A DNA stretch of 64,000 nucleotides, taken from the NCBI GenBank assembly GCA_049431945.1, contig JBMTDJ010000002.1, positions 21,646 through 85,645 of the forward strand, read 5' to 3'. The notes beneath the pieces were generated by a model that saw only the letters and a list, made by a program, of their open reading frames with translations, had not been told where the DNA came from and did not search any database. Position numbers and translations under genes: made by a program. Positions 8,853 through 17,669 of the stretch are shown one piece after another. This stretch comes from Mxb001 sp049431945. Lineage in GTDB: Bacteria; Actinomycetota; Actinomycetes; S36-B12. Every line of letters begins with the position of its first letter. Position 1 is the first letter of the stretch.

Positions 8853-9506
8853 CTACCAGCCGCGCGCTGCCCATTCCTCGAGTGCTGGGCGTTCGCGCCC
8901 CACGGTCGTGTCGTTGCCGTGTCCGGGATAGACCCACGTCTCGTCGGGGAGGACATCGAAGATCTTGGTGACCACGCCGTCGTAGAGCGAGGCGAAGTCC
9001 TCGGGGCCGGCGGTCTTGCCCACGCCACCGGGGAAGAGGCAGTCACCCGTGAAGAGGTGCGGCTGGCCCTCAGGGTCGTCGTAGAGCAGGGCGATGGAGC
9101 CGGGTGTGTGCCCGACCAGGTGGATCGCCCGCAGGGTCACCGAGCCGAATACGACCTCGTCTCCGTCATCGAGCAGGACATCCGTCATGACGGGGATTCC
9201 CTCGGCGTCGAGGCGTCCGGCCACGGTCGTCGCGCCGGTGGCCGCCACGACGTCGCCGAGCGCCTGCCAGTGGTCGGCATGGCGGTGAGTGGTGATGACG
9301 GCCTCGATGCCGTCCTCGCCGATGAGATCGAGCAGCGCCTCGGGCTCCGCAGCGGCGTCGACGAGGACCTGCTCCCCGGTGTCTCGGCAACGCAGGAGAT
9401 AGGCGTTGTTGCTCATGGGGCCCACCGCGATCTTAGACACGATCAGGCCGGGCAGTTCGTGTACGTCGGCGGGTCCCCCGACGTGGACGTCTCCTGAGTA
9501 GGTCAC
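8853..9506 (-). CDS. Metallo-beta-lactamase fold hydrolase, glyoxalase II-like
   Basis: Probable zinc hydrolase of the glyoxalase II-like group, acting on a thioester or similar small substrate; the natural substrate is not known. The product (217 residues from the chosen start) has the metal-binding motif THRHADHW (HxHxDH), then GHTPGSI with the next His ligand, and FTGDCLFPGG with the bridging Asp. The start is taken as GTG at 9506: a TAGGCT box lies exactly 6 bases upstream, and that box abuts the alternative GTG at 9512, which it therefore cannot serve as a leaderless start. A divergently transcribed MBL gene beside uvrA is also found in mycobacteria (Rv1637c and uvrA region). Confidence 0.9.
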   Translation of the reverse strand: MTYSGDVHVGGPADVHELPGLIVSKIAVGPMSNNAYLLRCRDTGEQVLVDAAAEPEALLDLIGEDGIEAVITTHRHADHWQALGDVVAATGATTVAGRLDAEGIPVMTDVLLDDGDEVVFGSVTLRAIHLVGHTPGSIALLYDDPEGQPHLFTGDCLFPGGVGKTAGPEDFASLYDGVVTKIFDVLPDETWVYPGHGNDTTVGRERPALEEWAARGW

Positions 9507-9512
9507 CGTCAC

Positions 9513-9518
9513 AGCCTA
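9513..9518 (-). promoter_or_regulatory. -10 box of the hydrolase gene (divergent pair with uvrA)
   Basis: On the minus strand TAGGCT is followed by 6 bases and GTG (9506). It is separated by only four bases from the uvrA -10 box on the other strand, so the two divergent promoters are back to back and the -35 region of each would lie over the other gene's box or coding start. Confidence 0.55.
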
Positions 9519-9522
9519 CGGC

Positions 9523-9528
9523 TAGCCT
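9523..9528 (+). promoter_or_regulatory. -10 box, uvrA
   Basis: TAGCCT lies 6 bases before the uvrA GTG at 9535. No ribosome binding site fits between them, so a leaderless uvrA mRNA is likely. No LexA-type SOS box (GAAC or GTTC arms) is visible in the 28 bases between the divergent starts. Confidence 0.6.
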
Positions 9529-9534
9529 GCCCCT

Positions 9535-12426
9535 GTGTCGGACCGTCTCATCGTGCGCGGAGCCCGTGAGCACAATCTTCGGGACGTATCCCTCGACCTG
9601 CCCCGAGACGCCCTCATCGTCTTCACGGGTCTGTCCGGGTCGGGGAAGTCGAGCCTCGCCTTCGACACGATCTTCGCCGAGGGGCAGCGTCGGTACGTTG
9701 AGAGCCTCTCGGCGTACGCCCGCCAGTTCCTCGGCCAGATGGACAAGCCCGACGTCGACTTCATCGAGGGCCTGTCGCCCGCGGTGTCGATCGACCAGAA
9801 GTCGACGTCGCGTAACCCGCGGTCGACTGTCGGCACCATCACCGAGGTCTATGACTACCTCCGCCTGCTCTTCGCGCGCATCGGCAAGCCTCACTGTCCG
9901 GAGTGCGGCAAGCCGATCGCGCGTCAGACCCCTGGGCAGATCGTCGACAGGCTCCTCGAGTTGCCCGAGGGCACGAGGTTCCAGGTGCTCAGTCCCGTGG
10001 TGCGCGAGCGCAAAGGGGAGTACGCCGACCTGTTCCGTCAGCTCCAGGCCCAGGGCTACGCGCGCGTGCGAGTCGACGGTGTCGTCTACGCCTTGGAGGA
10101 CGTGCCCAAGCTCAAGAAGCAGGAGAAGCACACGATCGAGGTGGTCGTGGATCGCGCCGTGGCCAAGGCGTCGGCGCGACGGCGGCTTGCGGACTCCGTC
10201 GAGACGGCACTGAGGCTGTCTGGAGGACTTGTCATCGCCGAGCTCGTCGATCTCGCCGAGGACGATCCTGGCCGCGAGCGGATCTACAGCGAGCACCTTG
10301 CGTGCCTTGATGACGATCTGTCCTTCGAGGAACTCGAGCCACGATCCTTCTCCTTCAACTCCCCGTTCGGGGCCTGTCCCGAGTGCACGGGCCTGGGGAC
10401 TCGCATGGAGGTCGACCCCGACCTCGTCGTTCCCGACCCGGATCTCACCCTTGACGAGGGGGCGCTGGCGCCATGGTCCGGGGGGCACGTCACCGACTAC
10501 TTCCAGCGCCTGGTGGAAGCCCTCGCGGACGAGATGGGCTTCGACATGCAGACCCCCTGGTCCAAGCTGCCGGCCAAAGCTCGCAAGTCGCTGCTCTATG
10601 GGCATCCCAGTGAGATCCACGTCCGATATCGCAATCGCTACGGTCGCCAGCGCAGTTACTACACGACCTTCGAAGGAGTCGTCCCCTACGTGGAACGGCG
10701 TCACGACGAGGCCGAGACGGATACCAGCAGGGAGCGATTCGCCGGTTACATGCGCGAGGTGGCGTGCGAGGCATGCGGCGGGGCACGCCTGAAGCCGGTC
10801 AGCCTCGCGGTGACAGTGGGAGACAAGTCGATCGCGGAGATCGCGAGGCTCCCTATCGGGGAGGCCGCGACTTTCCTTCGCGACATGAAGCTCACCGGCC
10901 GCGACGCGCAGATCGCCGAGCGCGTGCTCAAGGAAGTCAACGAGCGGCTCCGCTTCCTCACGGATGTGGGGCTGCACTACCTGTCGCTTGACCGGGCCGC
11001 GGGAACCCTGGCCGGCGGAGAGGCTCAGCGGATCCGGCTGGCCACGCAGATCGGCTCCGGTCTGGTCGGAGTCCTCTACGTCCTCGACGAACCCAGCATC
11101 GGATTGCACCAGCGGGACAACCAGCGACTTATCGAGACGCTGGTGCGGCTGCGGGACCTCGGGAACACCCTCATCGTCGTCGAGCACGACGAGGACACCA
11201 TCCGCACGGCGGACTGGGTGGTCGACATCGGGCCCGGGGCGGGCGAGCACGGCGGTCGAATCGTGGTGAGCGGGCCCGTCGACGCACTTCTCGCTCACGA
11301 TGAATCACTCACGGGTGCCTATCTCTCGGGTCGCCTCGCGATTGAGGCGCCCCTCGTGCGTCGCCCCGTCGACCCATCCCGCAAACTTCGAGTCGAGGGT
11401 GCAGCTGAGCACAATCTTCAGGGCGTCAGCGTCGACTTCCCCCTGGGCTGCCTTGTTGCCGTCACCGGCGTGAGCGGCTCGGGCAAGTCGACGCTGGTCA
11501 ACGATGTCCTCTACGCATCACTCGCACGCGAGCTCAACGGTGCGCGAGTCGTGCCCGGTCGGCACAAGCGGGTGCTCGGACTGGATCTGGTGGACAAGGT
11601 CGTCCACGTCGACCAGAGTCCGATCGGGCGCACGCCGCGCAGCAATCCGGCCACGTATACGGGCGTCTTCGATCACATTCGCAAGCTCTTTGCCGAGACG
11701 CCCGAGGCGAAGATGCGCGGGTACCTCCAGGGACGGTTCTCGTTCAACGTCAAAGGTGGTCGCTGCGAGGCATGTGCGGGTGACGGCACTCTGCGCATCG
11801 AGATGAACTTCCTGCCGGATGTTTACGTACCGTGCGAGGAGTGCCATGGAGCGCGCTACAACCGCGAGACCCTCGAGGTGCACTACAAGGGCAAGTCGAT
11901 CGCCGATGTCCTCGATATGCCGATCGAAGAAGCACTGGAGTTCTTCGGCCCGGTCCCGGCGATTGCGAGGCACCTTCAGACGCTGGTGGATGTGGGGCTC
12001 GGCTACGTGCGCATGGGGCAATCCGCTCCGACGCTCTCCGGCGGCGAAGCCCAGCGAGTCAAGCTCGCTGCCGAGCTCCAGAAGCGTTCGACGGGACGCA
12101 CCGTGTACGTGCTCGACGAACCGACGACCGGCCTGCACTTCGAGGACATTCGCAAGCTGCTTGGCGTGCTGCACAGCCTGGTCGACAAGGGCAATACGGT
12201 CATCGTCATCGAGCACAACCTCGATGTCATCAAGTCGGCGGACTGGATCATCGACATGGGACCTGAGGGTGGATCCGGCGGTGGCTCTGTCGTGGCCGAG
12301 GGAACCCCGGAGGACATCGCCGAGCACGGCGGCAGCCACACGGGACGGTTCCTGCGTTCCATGCTGGGGCTGCCCGCACCGGGTGCGACCCCGGCTCGAC
12401 GGGCCAAGCGGCCCCGCGCGTCGTAG
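9535..12426 (+). CDS. uvrA: Excinuclease ABC subunit UvrA
   Basis: UvrA is the ATPase that first recognises distorted DNA in nucleotide excision repair and delivers UvrB. The 963-residue protein has two ABC ATPase modules: Walker A GLSGSGKSS near residue 33 and GVSGSGKST near 645, with ABC signatures LAGGEAQRI near 498 and LSGGEAQRV near 837. Zinc-binding CPECGKPI is near residue 122, CPECTGLG near 282, and CEACAGDG with CEECHGA near 744-766. The UvrB-binding region (about 120-250) and insertion domain are present. Length is standard. The long open frame on the opposite strand across this gene is a GC-bias shadow. Confidence 0.98.
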   Translation: MSDRLIVRGAREHNLRDVSLDLPRDALIVFTGLSGSGKSSLAFDTIFAEGQRRYVESLSAYARQFLGQMDKPDVDFIEGLSPAVSIDQKSTSRNPRSTVGTITEVYDYLRLLFARIGKPHCPECGKPIARQTPGQIVDRLLELPEGTRFQVLSPVVRERKGEYADLFRQLQAQGYARVRVDGVVYALEDVPKLKKQEKHTIEVVVDRAVAKASARRRLADSVETALRLSGGLVIAELVDLAEDDPGRERIYSEHLACLDDDLSFEELEPRSFSFNSPFGACPECTGLGTRMEVDPDLVVPDPDLTLDEGALAPWSGGHVTDYFQRLVEALADEMGFDMQTPWSKLPAKARKSLLYGHPSEIHVRYRNRYGRQRSYYTTFEGVVPYVERRHDEAETDTSRERFAGYMREVACEACGGARLKPVSLAVTVGDKSIAEIARLPIGEAATFLRDMKLTGRDAQIAERVLKEVNERLRFLTDVGLHYLSLDRAAGTLAGGEAQRIRLATQIGSGLVGVLYVLDEPSIGLHQRDNQRLIETLVRLRDLGNTLIVVEHDEDTIRTADWVVDIGPGAGEHGGRIVVSGPVDALLAHDESLTGAYLSGRLAIEAPLVRRPVDPSRKLRVEGAAEHNLQGVSVDFPLGCLVAVTGVSGSGKSTLVNDVLYASLARELNGARVVPGRHKRVLGLDLVDKVVHVDQSPIGRTPRSNPATYTGVFDHIRKLFAETPEAKMRGYLQGRFSFNVKGGRCEACAGDGTLRIEMNFLPDVYVPCEECHGARYNRETLEVHYKGKSIADVLDMPIEEALEFFGPVPAIARHLQTLVDVGLGYVRMGQSAPTLSGGEAQRVKLAAELQKRSTGRTVYVLDEPTTGLHFEDIRKLLGVLHSLVDKGNTVIVIEHNLDVIKSADWIIDMGPEGGSGGGSVVAEGTPEDIAEHGGSHTGRFLRSMLGLPAPGATPARRAKRPRAS

Positions 12427-12429
12427 CCT
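12424..12429 (+). promoter_or_regulatory. -10 box of the Rieske gene, overlapping the uvrA stop
   Basis: TAGCCT begins with the TAG stop codon of uvrA and is followed by 6 bases and the ATG at 12436. Same arrangement as the coaE stop and uvrB start. Confidence 0.55.
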
Positions 12430-12435
12430 GGACCC

Positions 12436-12921
12436 ATGAGGTCCACGCCCGTCGCCCGTCGTACCGTCCTTGTGAGCGGTGGAGCCATCGGCGCCGCTGC
12501 TGCCCTGGCCGCCTGCGGCGGATCCGGTGATTCCGCCACTTCGTCGAGCTCGGCGCCGACGTCCGACGCTTCCCCGCAGAGCAGTGCCGCAGGAACCACG
12601 ACGACGCCCGATAGCAGCGGGCCGGCGCCCCAGGGCGAGGTGCTCGGTCCAGTCGACCAGGTCGCCGTGGGCTCCGGCGTGGTCTACGACGGCCCCAAGG
12701 TCGTGGTGACCCAGCCCGTCGAGGGTGATGTGCGCGGGTTCACGGCGGTCTGCCCTCATCAGGGATGCCTGGTGAGCGAGGTCACCAACAACGAGATCCT
12801 GTGCCCCTGCCACGGGTCGCTCTTCTCAGCCGAGGATGGGGCGGTCATCGTCGGGCCCGCTCGGACCGGTCTTGCGCCCGTCGACGTCGCGGTCGTCGAC
12901 GACCAGGTCATCCTGAGCTGA
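12436..12921 (+). CDS. Rieske [2Fe-2S] lipoprotein with Tat signal
   Basis: Predicted exported, lipid-anchored Rieske protein of 161 residues. The N-terminus has a twin-arginine pair (RRT, residues 8-10), a hydrophobic stretch and a lipobox LAAC with Cys27 as the lipidation site. A low-complexity Ser/Thr/Ala linker runs to about residue 65. The Rieske cluster ligands are CPH (Cys106, His108) and CPCH (Cys123, His126); Cys111 and Cys125 could form the disulfide of high-potential Rieske proteins. Export by Tat fits a cofactor loaded before translocation (inference). It lies between uvrA and uvrC with 2 bases to uvrC, a placement seen in other actinobacteria, but its redox partner is unknown. 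Confidence 0.9.
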   Translation: MRSTPVARRTVLVSGGAIGAAAALAACGGSGDSATSSSSAPTSDASPQSSAAGTTTTPDSSGPAPQGEVLGPVDQVAVGSGVVYDGPKVVVTQPVEGDVRGFTAVCPHQGCLVSEVTNNEILCPCHGSLFSAEDGAVIVGPARTGLAPVDVAVVDDQVILS

Positions 12922-12923
12922 AC

Positions 12924-14798
12924 TTGATCGCACGAGACGCGCGCCCGCGCGGCGTACCGGATCAGCCGGGGGTATACCGATTCAAGGATGTCGAGGGACG
13001 CGTCGTCTACGTGGGCAAGGCGAAGTCGCTGCGCTCACGGCTGACGTCCTATTTCGCTGATCCGCGCGGGATGCACCCGCGGACCCGCTCCCTCATGGAG
13101 GCGGCCGACTCGGTGGACTGGACGGTCGTCGGAAGCGAGGTCGAGGCCCTTCAACTCGAGTACGCCTGGATCAAGGAGTTCGATCCGCGATTCAACGTCA
13201 GATATCGCGACGACAAGTCCTATCCCTACCTCGCGGTCACCATGGCGGAGGAATTCCCGAGGGCTCTCGTCACGCGCGGCGCCAAGCGCGCGGGCACGAG
13301 GTACTTCGGTCCATACGCGCACGCCTGGGCGATCCGCGGCACCCTCGACGCACTTCTCCGCGTATTCCCAGTCCGTACGTGCACCAAGGGCGTCTTCGAC
13401 CGAGCCCGTCGGTCCGGAAGGCCGTGCCTGCTCGCGGATATCGGAAAGTGTTCAGCCCCCTGTGTCGGCAGGGTCACCCCGGAAGAACACCGCCGCATTG
13501 CGGAGGATCTTTGTGCCTTCATGGGTGGACGATCCAAGGAATTCCAGCGTCGGCTCACGGCTGAGATGCACGACGCTTCCGCGTCCCAGGATTACGAGCG
13601 CGCTGCCCGGCTGCGGGACGACCTCGGAGCCCTCGAGCGGGCAATGGAGCGCAACTCGATCGTGTTCGATGAATCCGTCGATGCCGATGTCATCGGCATG
13701 AGTGCGGACGATCTCGAGGTGGCCTTCGAGGTCTTCCATGTCCGCGACGGCCGGATTCGAGGGCAGCGCAGCTACGTCGTGGAGCGGGTGGAGGACGTCG
13801 ACGAGTCGATCCTGGTCGGCCGACTGCTCGTGAGTCTTGTGGACGAGGCCGGCGAGTGTCCGCCGGAAGTCCTCGTACCCACGGCTATCGACGAAGGAGT
13901 CCAGGACTGGCTTGCTTGGAAGCGCGGAGCACACGTGGACGTCAGGGTGCCGCAGCGGGGCGCCAAGAAGGATCTCCTGGCGACGGCTCAGGCGAACGCT
14001 GAGCAGCGCCTCGCGCTGCACAAGGCGCGACGCTCGGGTGACCTCACGGCCCGCAGCCAGGCGTTGCAGGAGATCCAGGATGCGCTCGGCATGGAGGCTG
14101 CCCCGTTGAGAATCGAGACGATCGACGTCTCTCACCTCGCTGGCCAGGGAGTCGTCGCCTCGCTCGTGGTCTTCGAGGATGGTGCGCCCCGACCGCGGGA
14201 GAACCGCACTTTCGCGATCTCCGACGAGGGTGCCAACGACGACCTCTCTGCTGTGCGCGAGGTCGTCCTGCGACGCTTCCGGCCGGTGCTCGACGATGGA
14301 GGCGAGCGAAGGCGTACCTTCGCCTACGCACCAGCGCTCCTCGTCGTCGACGGCGGACAGCCTCAGGTCAGGGTGGCGATGGACGCCCTTCGAGAGCGCG
14401 AGGTGACGGGGGTGACTGTCGTCGGCCTTGCCAAGCGGCTCGAGGAACTGTGGCTGCCCGATCGGAGCGAGCCCATCATCCTGCCGCGGTCCAGCCAGGG
14501 CTTGTTCCTCATGCAGCGCATGCGCGATGAGGCGCACCGAGTGGCTATCGGCTATCAGCGGCGCACACGCAAGAGGAGCACGCGAAGTGCCTTGCACGAC
14601 ATACCCGGGCTCGGGCCGGAAAGGGCCAAGGCCCTCCTGCGCGCGTTCGGCTCGGTGGCGGCCATCCGTCGCGCCACAACGGACGACCTACAGCAGGTCA
14701 AGGGCATCGGTCCAGACCTGGCCGAACGCATCGTCCGCGCGCTTGGTGCCTCCGAGACGGCACCTGATGAGATGCTGGCGTCGGAGGTGCGCGAATGA
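12924..14798 (+). CDS. uvrC: Excinuclease ABC subunit UvrC
   Basis: UvrC makes both incisions around a lesion marked by UvrB. The 624-residue product has the GIY-YIG nuclease domain at the N-terminus (PGVYRF then VVYVGKAKSLRSRL), a Cys-rich segment, a UVR motif near residue 210-245 for UvrB contact, the RNase H-like C-terminal nuclease domain (IDVSHLAGQ, VVDGGQPQ), and tandem helix-hairpin-helix motifs in the last 60 residues (IPGLGPERAKALL, VKGIGPDLAERI). The TTG at 12924, two bases after the Rieske stop, is the first in-frame start compatible with the family N-terminus; it lacks a good ribosome binding site and probably relies on translational coupling. It ends ATGA with rapZ. Confidence 0.96.
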   Translation: MIARDARPRGVPDQPGVYRFKDVEGRVVYVGKAKSLRSRLTSYFADPRGMHPRTRSLMEAADSVDWTVVGSEVEALQLEYAWIKEFDPRFNVRYRDDKSYPYLAVTMAEEFPRALVTRGAKRAGTRYFGPYAHAWAIRGTLDALLRVFPVRTCTKGVFDRARRSGRPCLLADIGKCSAPCVGRVTPEEHRRIAEDLCAFMGGRSKEFQRRLTAEMHDASASQDYERAARLRDDLGALERAMERNSIVFDESVDADVIGMSADDLEVAFEVFHVRDGRIRGQRSYVVERVEDVDESILVGRLLVSLVDEAGECPPEVLVPTAIDEGVQDWLAWKRGAHVDVRVPQRGAKKDLLATAQANAEQRLALHKARRSGDLTARSQALQEIQDALGMEAAPLRIETIDVSHLAGQGVVASLVVFEDGAPRPRENRTFAISDEGANDDLSAVREVVLRRFRPVLDDGGERRRTFAYAPALLVVDGGQPQVRVAMDALREREVTGVTVVGLAKRLEELWLPDRSEPIILPRSSQGLFLMQRMRDEAHRVAIGYQRRTRKRSTRSALHDIPGLGPERAKALLRAFGSVAAIRRATTDDLQQVKGIGPDLAERIVRALGASETAPDEMLASEVRE

Positions 14799-15649
14799 CA
14801 GGCGTCGAGGTGGTTCTGGTCACGGGCATGAGTGGGGCAGGGCGGTCTACCGCTGCTCGCGCCCTCGAAGACCAGGGCTGGTTCGTCGTGGACAACCTCC
14901 TGCCCGGGCTCATTCCCGAGACCGTCGGCGCATTGGCCGACGAGGATGTCACGCGTGTCGCCGTCGTGGTCGACGTGCGCGGTGGGAAGTTCTTCGCTGA
15001 CACCGAGCGCGCGCTCATGCGCTTGCGCGACGACGGCCTGGACGTGCGGATCCTCTTCCTGGAGGCATCTGACGAGAGTCTGGTCCGTCGCTTCGAGAGC
15101 AATCGACGTCCACATCCCCTCCAGAAGGGGGAGCGACTCGTCGATGGCCTCAGTCGCGAGCGAACTGCACTCGCGGGCCTTCGCGCGGAGGCGGACCTGG
15201 TCATCGACACCAGCCAATTGAACGTCCACGAGCTCCGGCGCCGGGTGGAGGCCGCCTTCACGGGTCCGGCACTTGCCCTTCGCGCGACCGTGATGTCGTT
15301 CGGCTTCAAGTACGGGATTCCCGTCGACGCAGACATCGTCCTTGACGCGCGATTCCTGCCCAATCCGCACTGGGTGGAGGCACTACGTCCGCACACCGGC
15401 CTCGATGCGGATGTCCGTGACTACGTCATCGACACGCCTGCAGCCGTCACCTTCCTCGATGAGGTCACCCGACTGCTCGACGTCATGGCACAGGGCTATC
15501 TCCACGAGGGCAAGCGCTACGTCACGGTCGCGATCGGATGCACCGGCGGGAAGCACCGCAGTGTCGCCTTGACGGAGGAGGTCGCCGAGCGGCTCTCCGG
15601 GCAGGGTGCGGAGACCATGGTCATTCACCGCGACCTCGGGCGAGAGTGA
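14795..15649 (+). CDS. rapZ: RNase adapter / nucleotide-binding protein RapZ
   Basis: P-loop protein of the RapZ (YvcJ) family. In Escherichia coli RapZ directs RNase E to the small RNA GlmZ and so tunes glucosamine-6-phosphate synthesis; in Gram-positive bacteria the family binds nucleotides and its role is less clear. The 284-residue protein has Walker A GMSGAGRST near residue 10, FVVDNLLP near 31, the D-x-R segment VDVRGGKFF near 61, and the C-terminal domain with FGFKYGIP and IGCTGGKHRSV. Full length for the family. It overlaps uvrC (ATGA) and the following CofD-like gene (GTGA), in the conserved uvrC-rapZ-cofD-like-whiA order of actinobacteria. Confidence 0.95.
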   Translation: MTGVEVVLVTGMSGAGRSTAARALEDQGWFVVDNLLPGLIPETVGALADEDVTRVAVVVDVRGGKFFADTERALMRLRDDGLDVRILFLEASDESLVRRFESNRRPHPLQKGERLVDGLSRERTALAGLRAEADLVIDTSQLNVHELRRRVEAAFTGPALALRATVMSFGFKYGIPVDADIVLDARFLPNPHWVEALRPHTGLDADVRDYVIDTPAAVTFLDEVTRLLDVMAQGYLHEGKRYVTVAIGCTGGKHRSVALTEEVAERLSGQGAETMVIHRDLGRE

Positions 15650-16557
15650 GTGTGCCGCGCCGCGTCGTTGCCCTCGGGGGTGGACACGGGCTTTCGGTCA
15701 CCCTGGCGGCGCTGAGACAGCTGGGCGTCGAGCCCACGGCGATCGCGGGTACCGGCGACGATGGGGGATCGAGCGGCCGCCTGAGGGCCCACCTGGGCGT
15801 CCCGCCGCCCGGGGACCTGCGCATGGCGCTGGCCGCCCTGGCTGACGAGGGACTGTGGCTCCGGGTCCTGCAGCACCGATTCGGGGGTTCCGGCGACGTC
15901 GAGGGACATGCGCTGGGCAACCTCATCCTCGTCGCCCTCTGGGAGGAGACCGGTGACCTCGTAGCCGGACTGGATCGCCTCGGGGCCGTCCTCGGCGTTC
16001 GTGGGCGCGTGCTGCCCAATTGCCTAGAGCCTGTGGTCGTCGTCGCCGACGTGATCGATGCGGGCGGCGACAAGCGAGAGGTACGCGGTCAGGCGCGGCT
16101 CACTGCCGGTGAAGGACGCATCCAAGGTCTGCGCCTCGAGCCACCCGCACCACGCGAGTGCCCGGAGGCTGTGAGCGCCATCGCCCAGGCCACCCACGTC
16201 GTCATCGGTCCAGGGTCGTGGTTCACCAGCGTCCTCACGCACACGCTTGTCCCCGCGATCGACCAGGCGCTGCGGGAAACCCGTGCACGCATCACGCTCA
16301 TCGCCAATGCCGGTCCCCAGGCGGGAGAGACCGAGGGCTTCACCACGTTGCGCTATCTGGAGTCGTGGCGTGACTTCGCCCCCGGATTGCACGTCGACGA
16401 TGTCATCGTCGACGCCACAGCGGGGGATTCGCATGATGCCCTCGTCGAGGCCGCCAGCGCCCTGGGGGCTCGCCTGCATGCCCGCGAGGTCCTGGCATCG
16501 CCCGGCCTGCACGATCCCCGGCTCCTCGCCGCAGCCCTCTCGGACACCCTTGCCTAG
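15646..16557 (+). CDS. yvcK: CofD-like gluconeogenesis factor (YvcK family)
   Basis: Member of the YvcK/CuvA family, which in Bacillus is needed for growth on gluconeogenic carbon and for cell shape and which binds UDP-sugars; the biochemical reaction is unsettled. The 303-residue protein starts with a nucleotide-binding loop VALGGGHGLS, then GTGDDGGSSGRLR near residue 37, and later IGPGSWFTSVL near 190, all conserved in the family. The GTG at 15646 overlaps the rapZ stop (GTGA); a second in-frame GTG two codons downstream is an alternative. The gene lies just upstream of whiA, as in most actinobacteria and many Firmicutes, and close to the glycolytic genes. Confidence 0.93.
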   Translation: MSVPRRVVALGGGHGLSVTLAALRQLGVEPTAIAGTGDDGGSSGRLRAHLGVPPPGDLRMALAALADEGLWLRVLQHRFGGSGDVEGHALGNLILVALWEETGDLVAGLDRLGAVLGVRGRVLPNCLEPVVVVADVIDAGGDKREVRGQARLTAGEGRIQGLRLEPPAPRECPEAVSAIAQATHVVIGPGSWFTSVLTHTLVPAIDQALRETRARITLIANAGPQAGETEGFTTLRYLESWRDFAPGLHVDDVIVDATAGDSHDALVEAASALGARLHAREVLASPGLHDPRLLAAALSDTLA

Positions 16558-16563
16558 GCGTGG

Positions 16564-16569
16564 CAGGAT
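16564..16569 (+). promoter_or_regulatory. Possible -10 box, whiA
   Basis: CAGGAT lies 6 bases before the GTG of whiA. It departs from TANNNT only in the first base, as does the box of the acetyltransferase gene at 8261. Confidence 0.4.
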
Positions 16570-16575
16570 GGCGCG

Positions 16576-17643
16576 GTGGCCATGACCGCAGAGGTGAAGG
16601 ACGAACTCAGTCGTCTTGAGGTGACCAAGTCCTGCTGCCGCAAGGCCGAGGTCTCTTCGCTTCTGCGTTTCGGAGGGGGCCTGCACATCGTCGCGGGCCG
16701 CATCGTCGTCGAAGCCGATCTCGACGCGGGCTCCACGGCCCGGCGCCTGCGCAAGGACCTCACCGAGGTGTACAACCAGGACAGCGAGATCGCCATCGTC
16801 CAAGCCGGCGGGCTCCGCAAGGCGCAGCGATATGTTGTACGAATCGTCTCGGGCGGAGAGCACCTCGCTCGGCAGACGGGGTTGGTCGATGCATCTGGAC
16901 GCCCGGTGCGTGGGTTGCCCCCGGCGGTGGTCTCCGGTGGGGTTTGCGACGCAGAGTCCGCATGGCGCGGCGCCTTCTTGGCTCATGGTTCGCTGACCGA
17001 GCCTGGACGATCCGCAGCCCTCGAGGTCACGTGCCCGGGGCCCGAGGCCGCCTTGGCCCTCGTCGGTGCCGCACGACGACTGGGTATTCCCGCGAAATCG
17101 CGCGAGGTCAGGGGAGTGGATCGCGTGGTCATCCGCGATGGAGACGCCATCGGGGCCATGCTCACTCGGATGGGGGCGCACTCCAGCGTCCTCGTGTGGG
17201 AGGAACGGCGCATGCGCCGCGAGGTGCGGGCAACCGCGAACCGGCTCGCGAACTTCGACGACGCCAATCTGCGTCGCTCTGCGCGGGCAGCGGTGGCCGC
17301 AGGAGCCCGCGTCCGCAGAGCCATGGAAATTCTGGGCGACGAGGTCCCGGACCACCTCGCTGAGGCGGGTCGGCTTCGCCTCGAGCACCGTCAGGCGAGC
17401 CTGGAGGAGCTGGGCGCCCTTGCTGACCCGCCCATGACCAAGGATGCCGTGGCGGGTCGCATCCGCCGCCTGCTGGCCACAGCCGACAAGAAAGCCTCTG
17501 ATCTGGGCATTCCGGGGACGGAGGCCGCGCTGGCGGAGGCCGATATCGACGCCCTCGAGGCCGAACTCCACGCCGAGCTCGACGGTCAACTCGAGGGCGA
17601 GTCGGACGGATCTTCGGACGTGGGGGAGACAGCCCAGGCCTAG
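16576..17643 (+). CDS. whiA: DNA-binding protein WhiA
   Basis: WhiA is a sporulation and cell-division regulator, in Streptomyces acting with WhiB to switch on division genes; non-sporulating actinobacteria keep it as a division or metabolism regulator. The 355-residue protein has an N-terminal pair of LAGLIDADG homing-endonuclease-like domains without obvious nuclease activity (about residues 15-220) and a C-terminal helix-turn-helix (about 225-315) with NFDDANLRR near 229 and LEELGALADPPMTKDAV, both family hallmarks. The start MAMTAEVKDEL fits the family; ATG two codons downstream is the alternative. An acidic tail follows residue 330. It ends the rapZ-cofD-like-whiA set; gap begins after a separate promoter. 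Confidence 0.95.
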   Translation: MAMTAEVKDELSRLEVTKSCCRKAEVSSLLRFGGGLHIVAGRIVVEADLDAGSTARRLRKDLTEVYNQDSEIAIVQAGGLRKAQRYVVRIVSGGEHLARQTGLVDASGRPVRGLPPAVVSGGVCDAESAWRGAFLAHGSLTEPGRSAALEVTCPGPEAALALVGAARRLGIPAKSREVRGVDRVVIRDGDAIGAMLTRMGAHSSVLVWEERRMRREVRATANRLANFDDANLRRSARAAVAAGARVRRAMEILGDEVPDHLAEAGRLRLEHRQASLEELGALADPPMTKDAVAGRIRRLLATADKKASDLGIPGTEAALAEADIDALEAELHAELDGQLEGESDGSSDVGETAQA

Positions 17644-17669
17644 GGCCCGGCACGCGCCCGGCCGCGCGC

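Noticed and set aside
9507..9512. GTG at 9512 as the hydrolase start
   Set aside because: The TAGGCT box abuts it directly, whereas the GTG at 9506 has the 6-base spacing seen at many other genes.
9507..9534. LexA box controlling uvrA
   Set aside because: No GAAC-N4-GTTC-like element is present in the short divergent region.
9433..11298. A 621-codon open frame on the minus strand across uvrA
   Set aside because: It lies wholly over the hydrolase and uvrA genes, has low-complexity His/Arg/Asp composition and no domain; a high-GC antisense shadow. The same holds for long minus frames at 3309-4502, 16024-17682, 40464-41663, 55323-56609 and 59873-61213.
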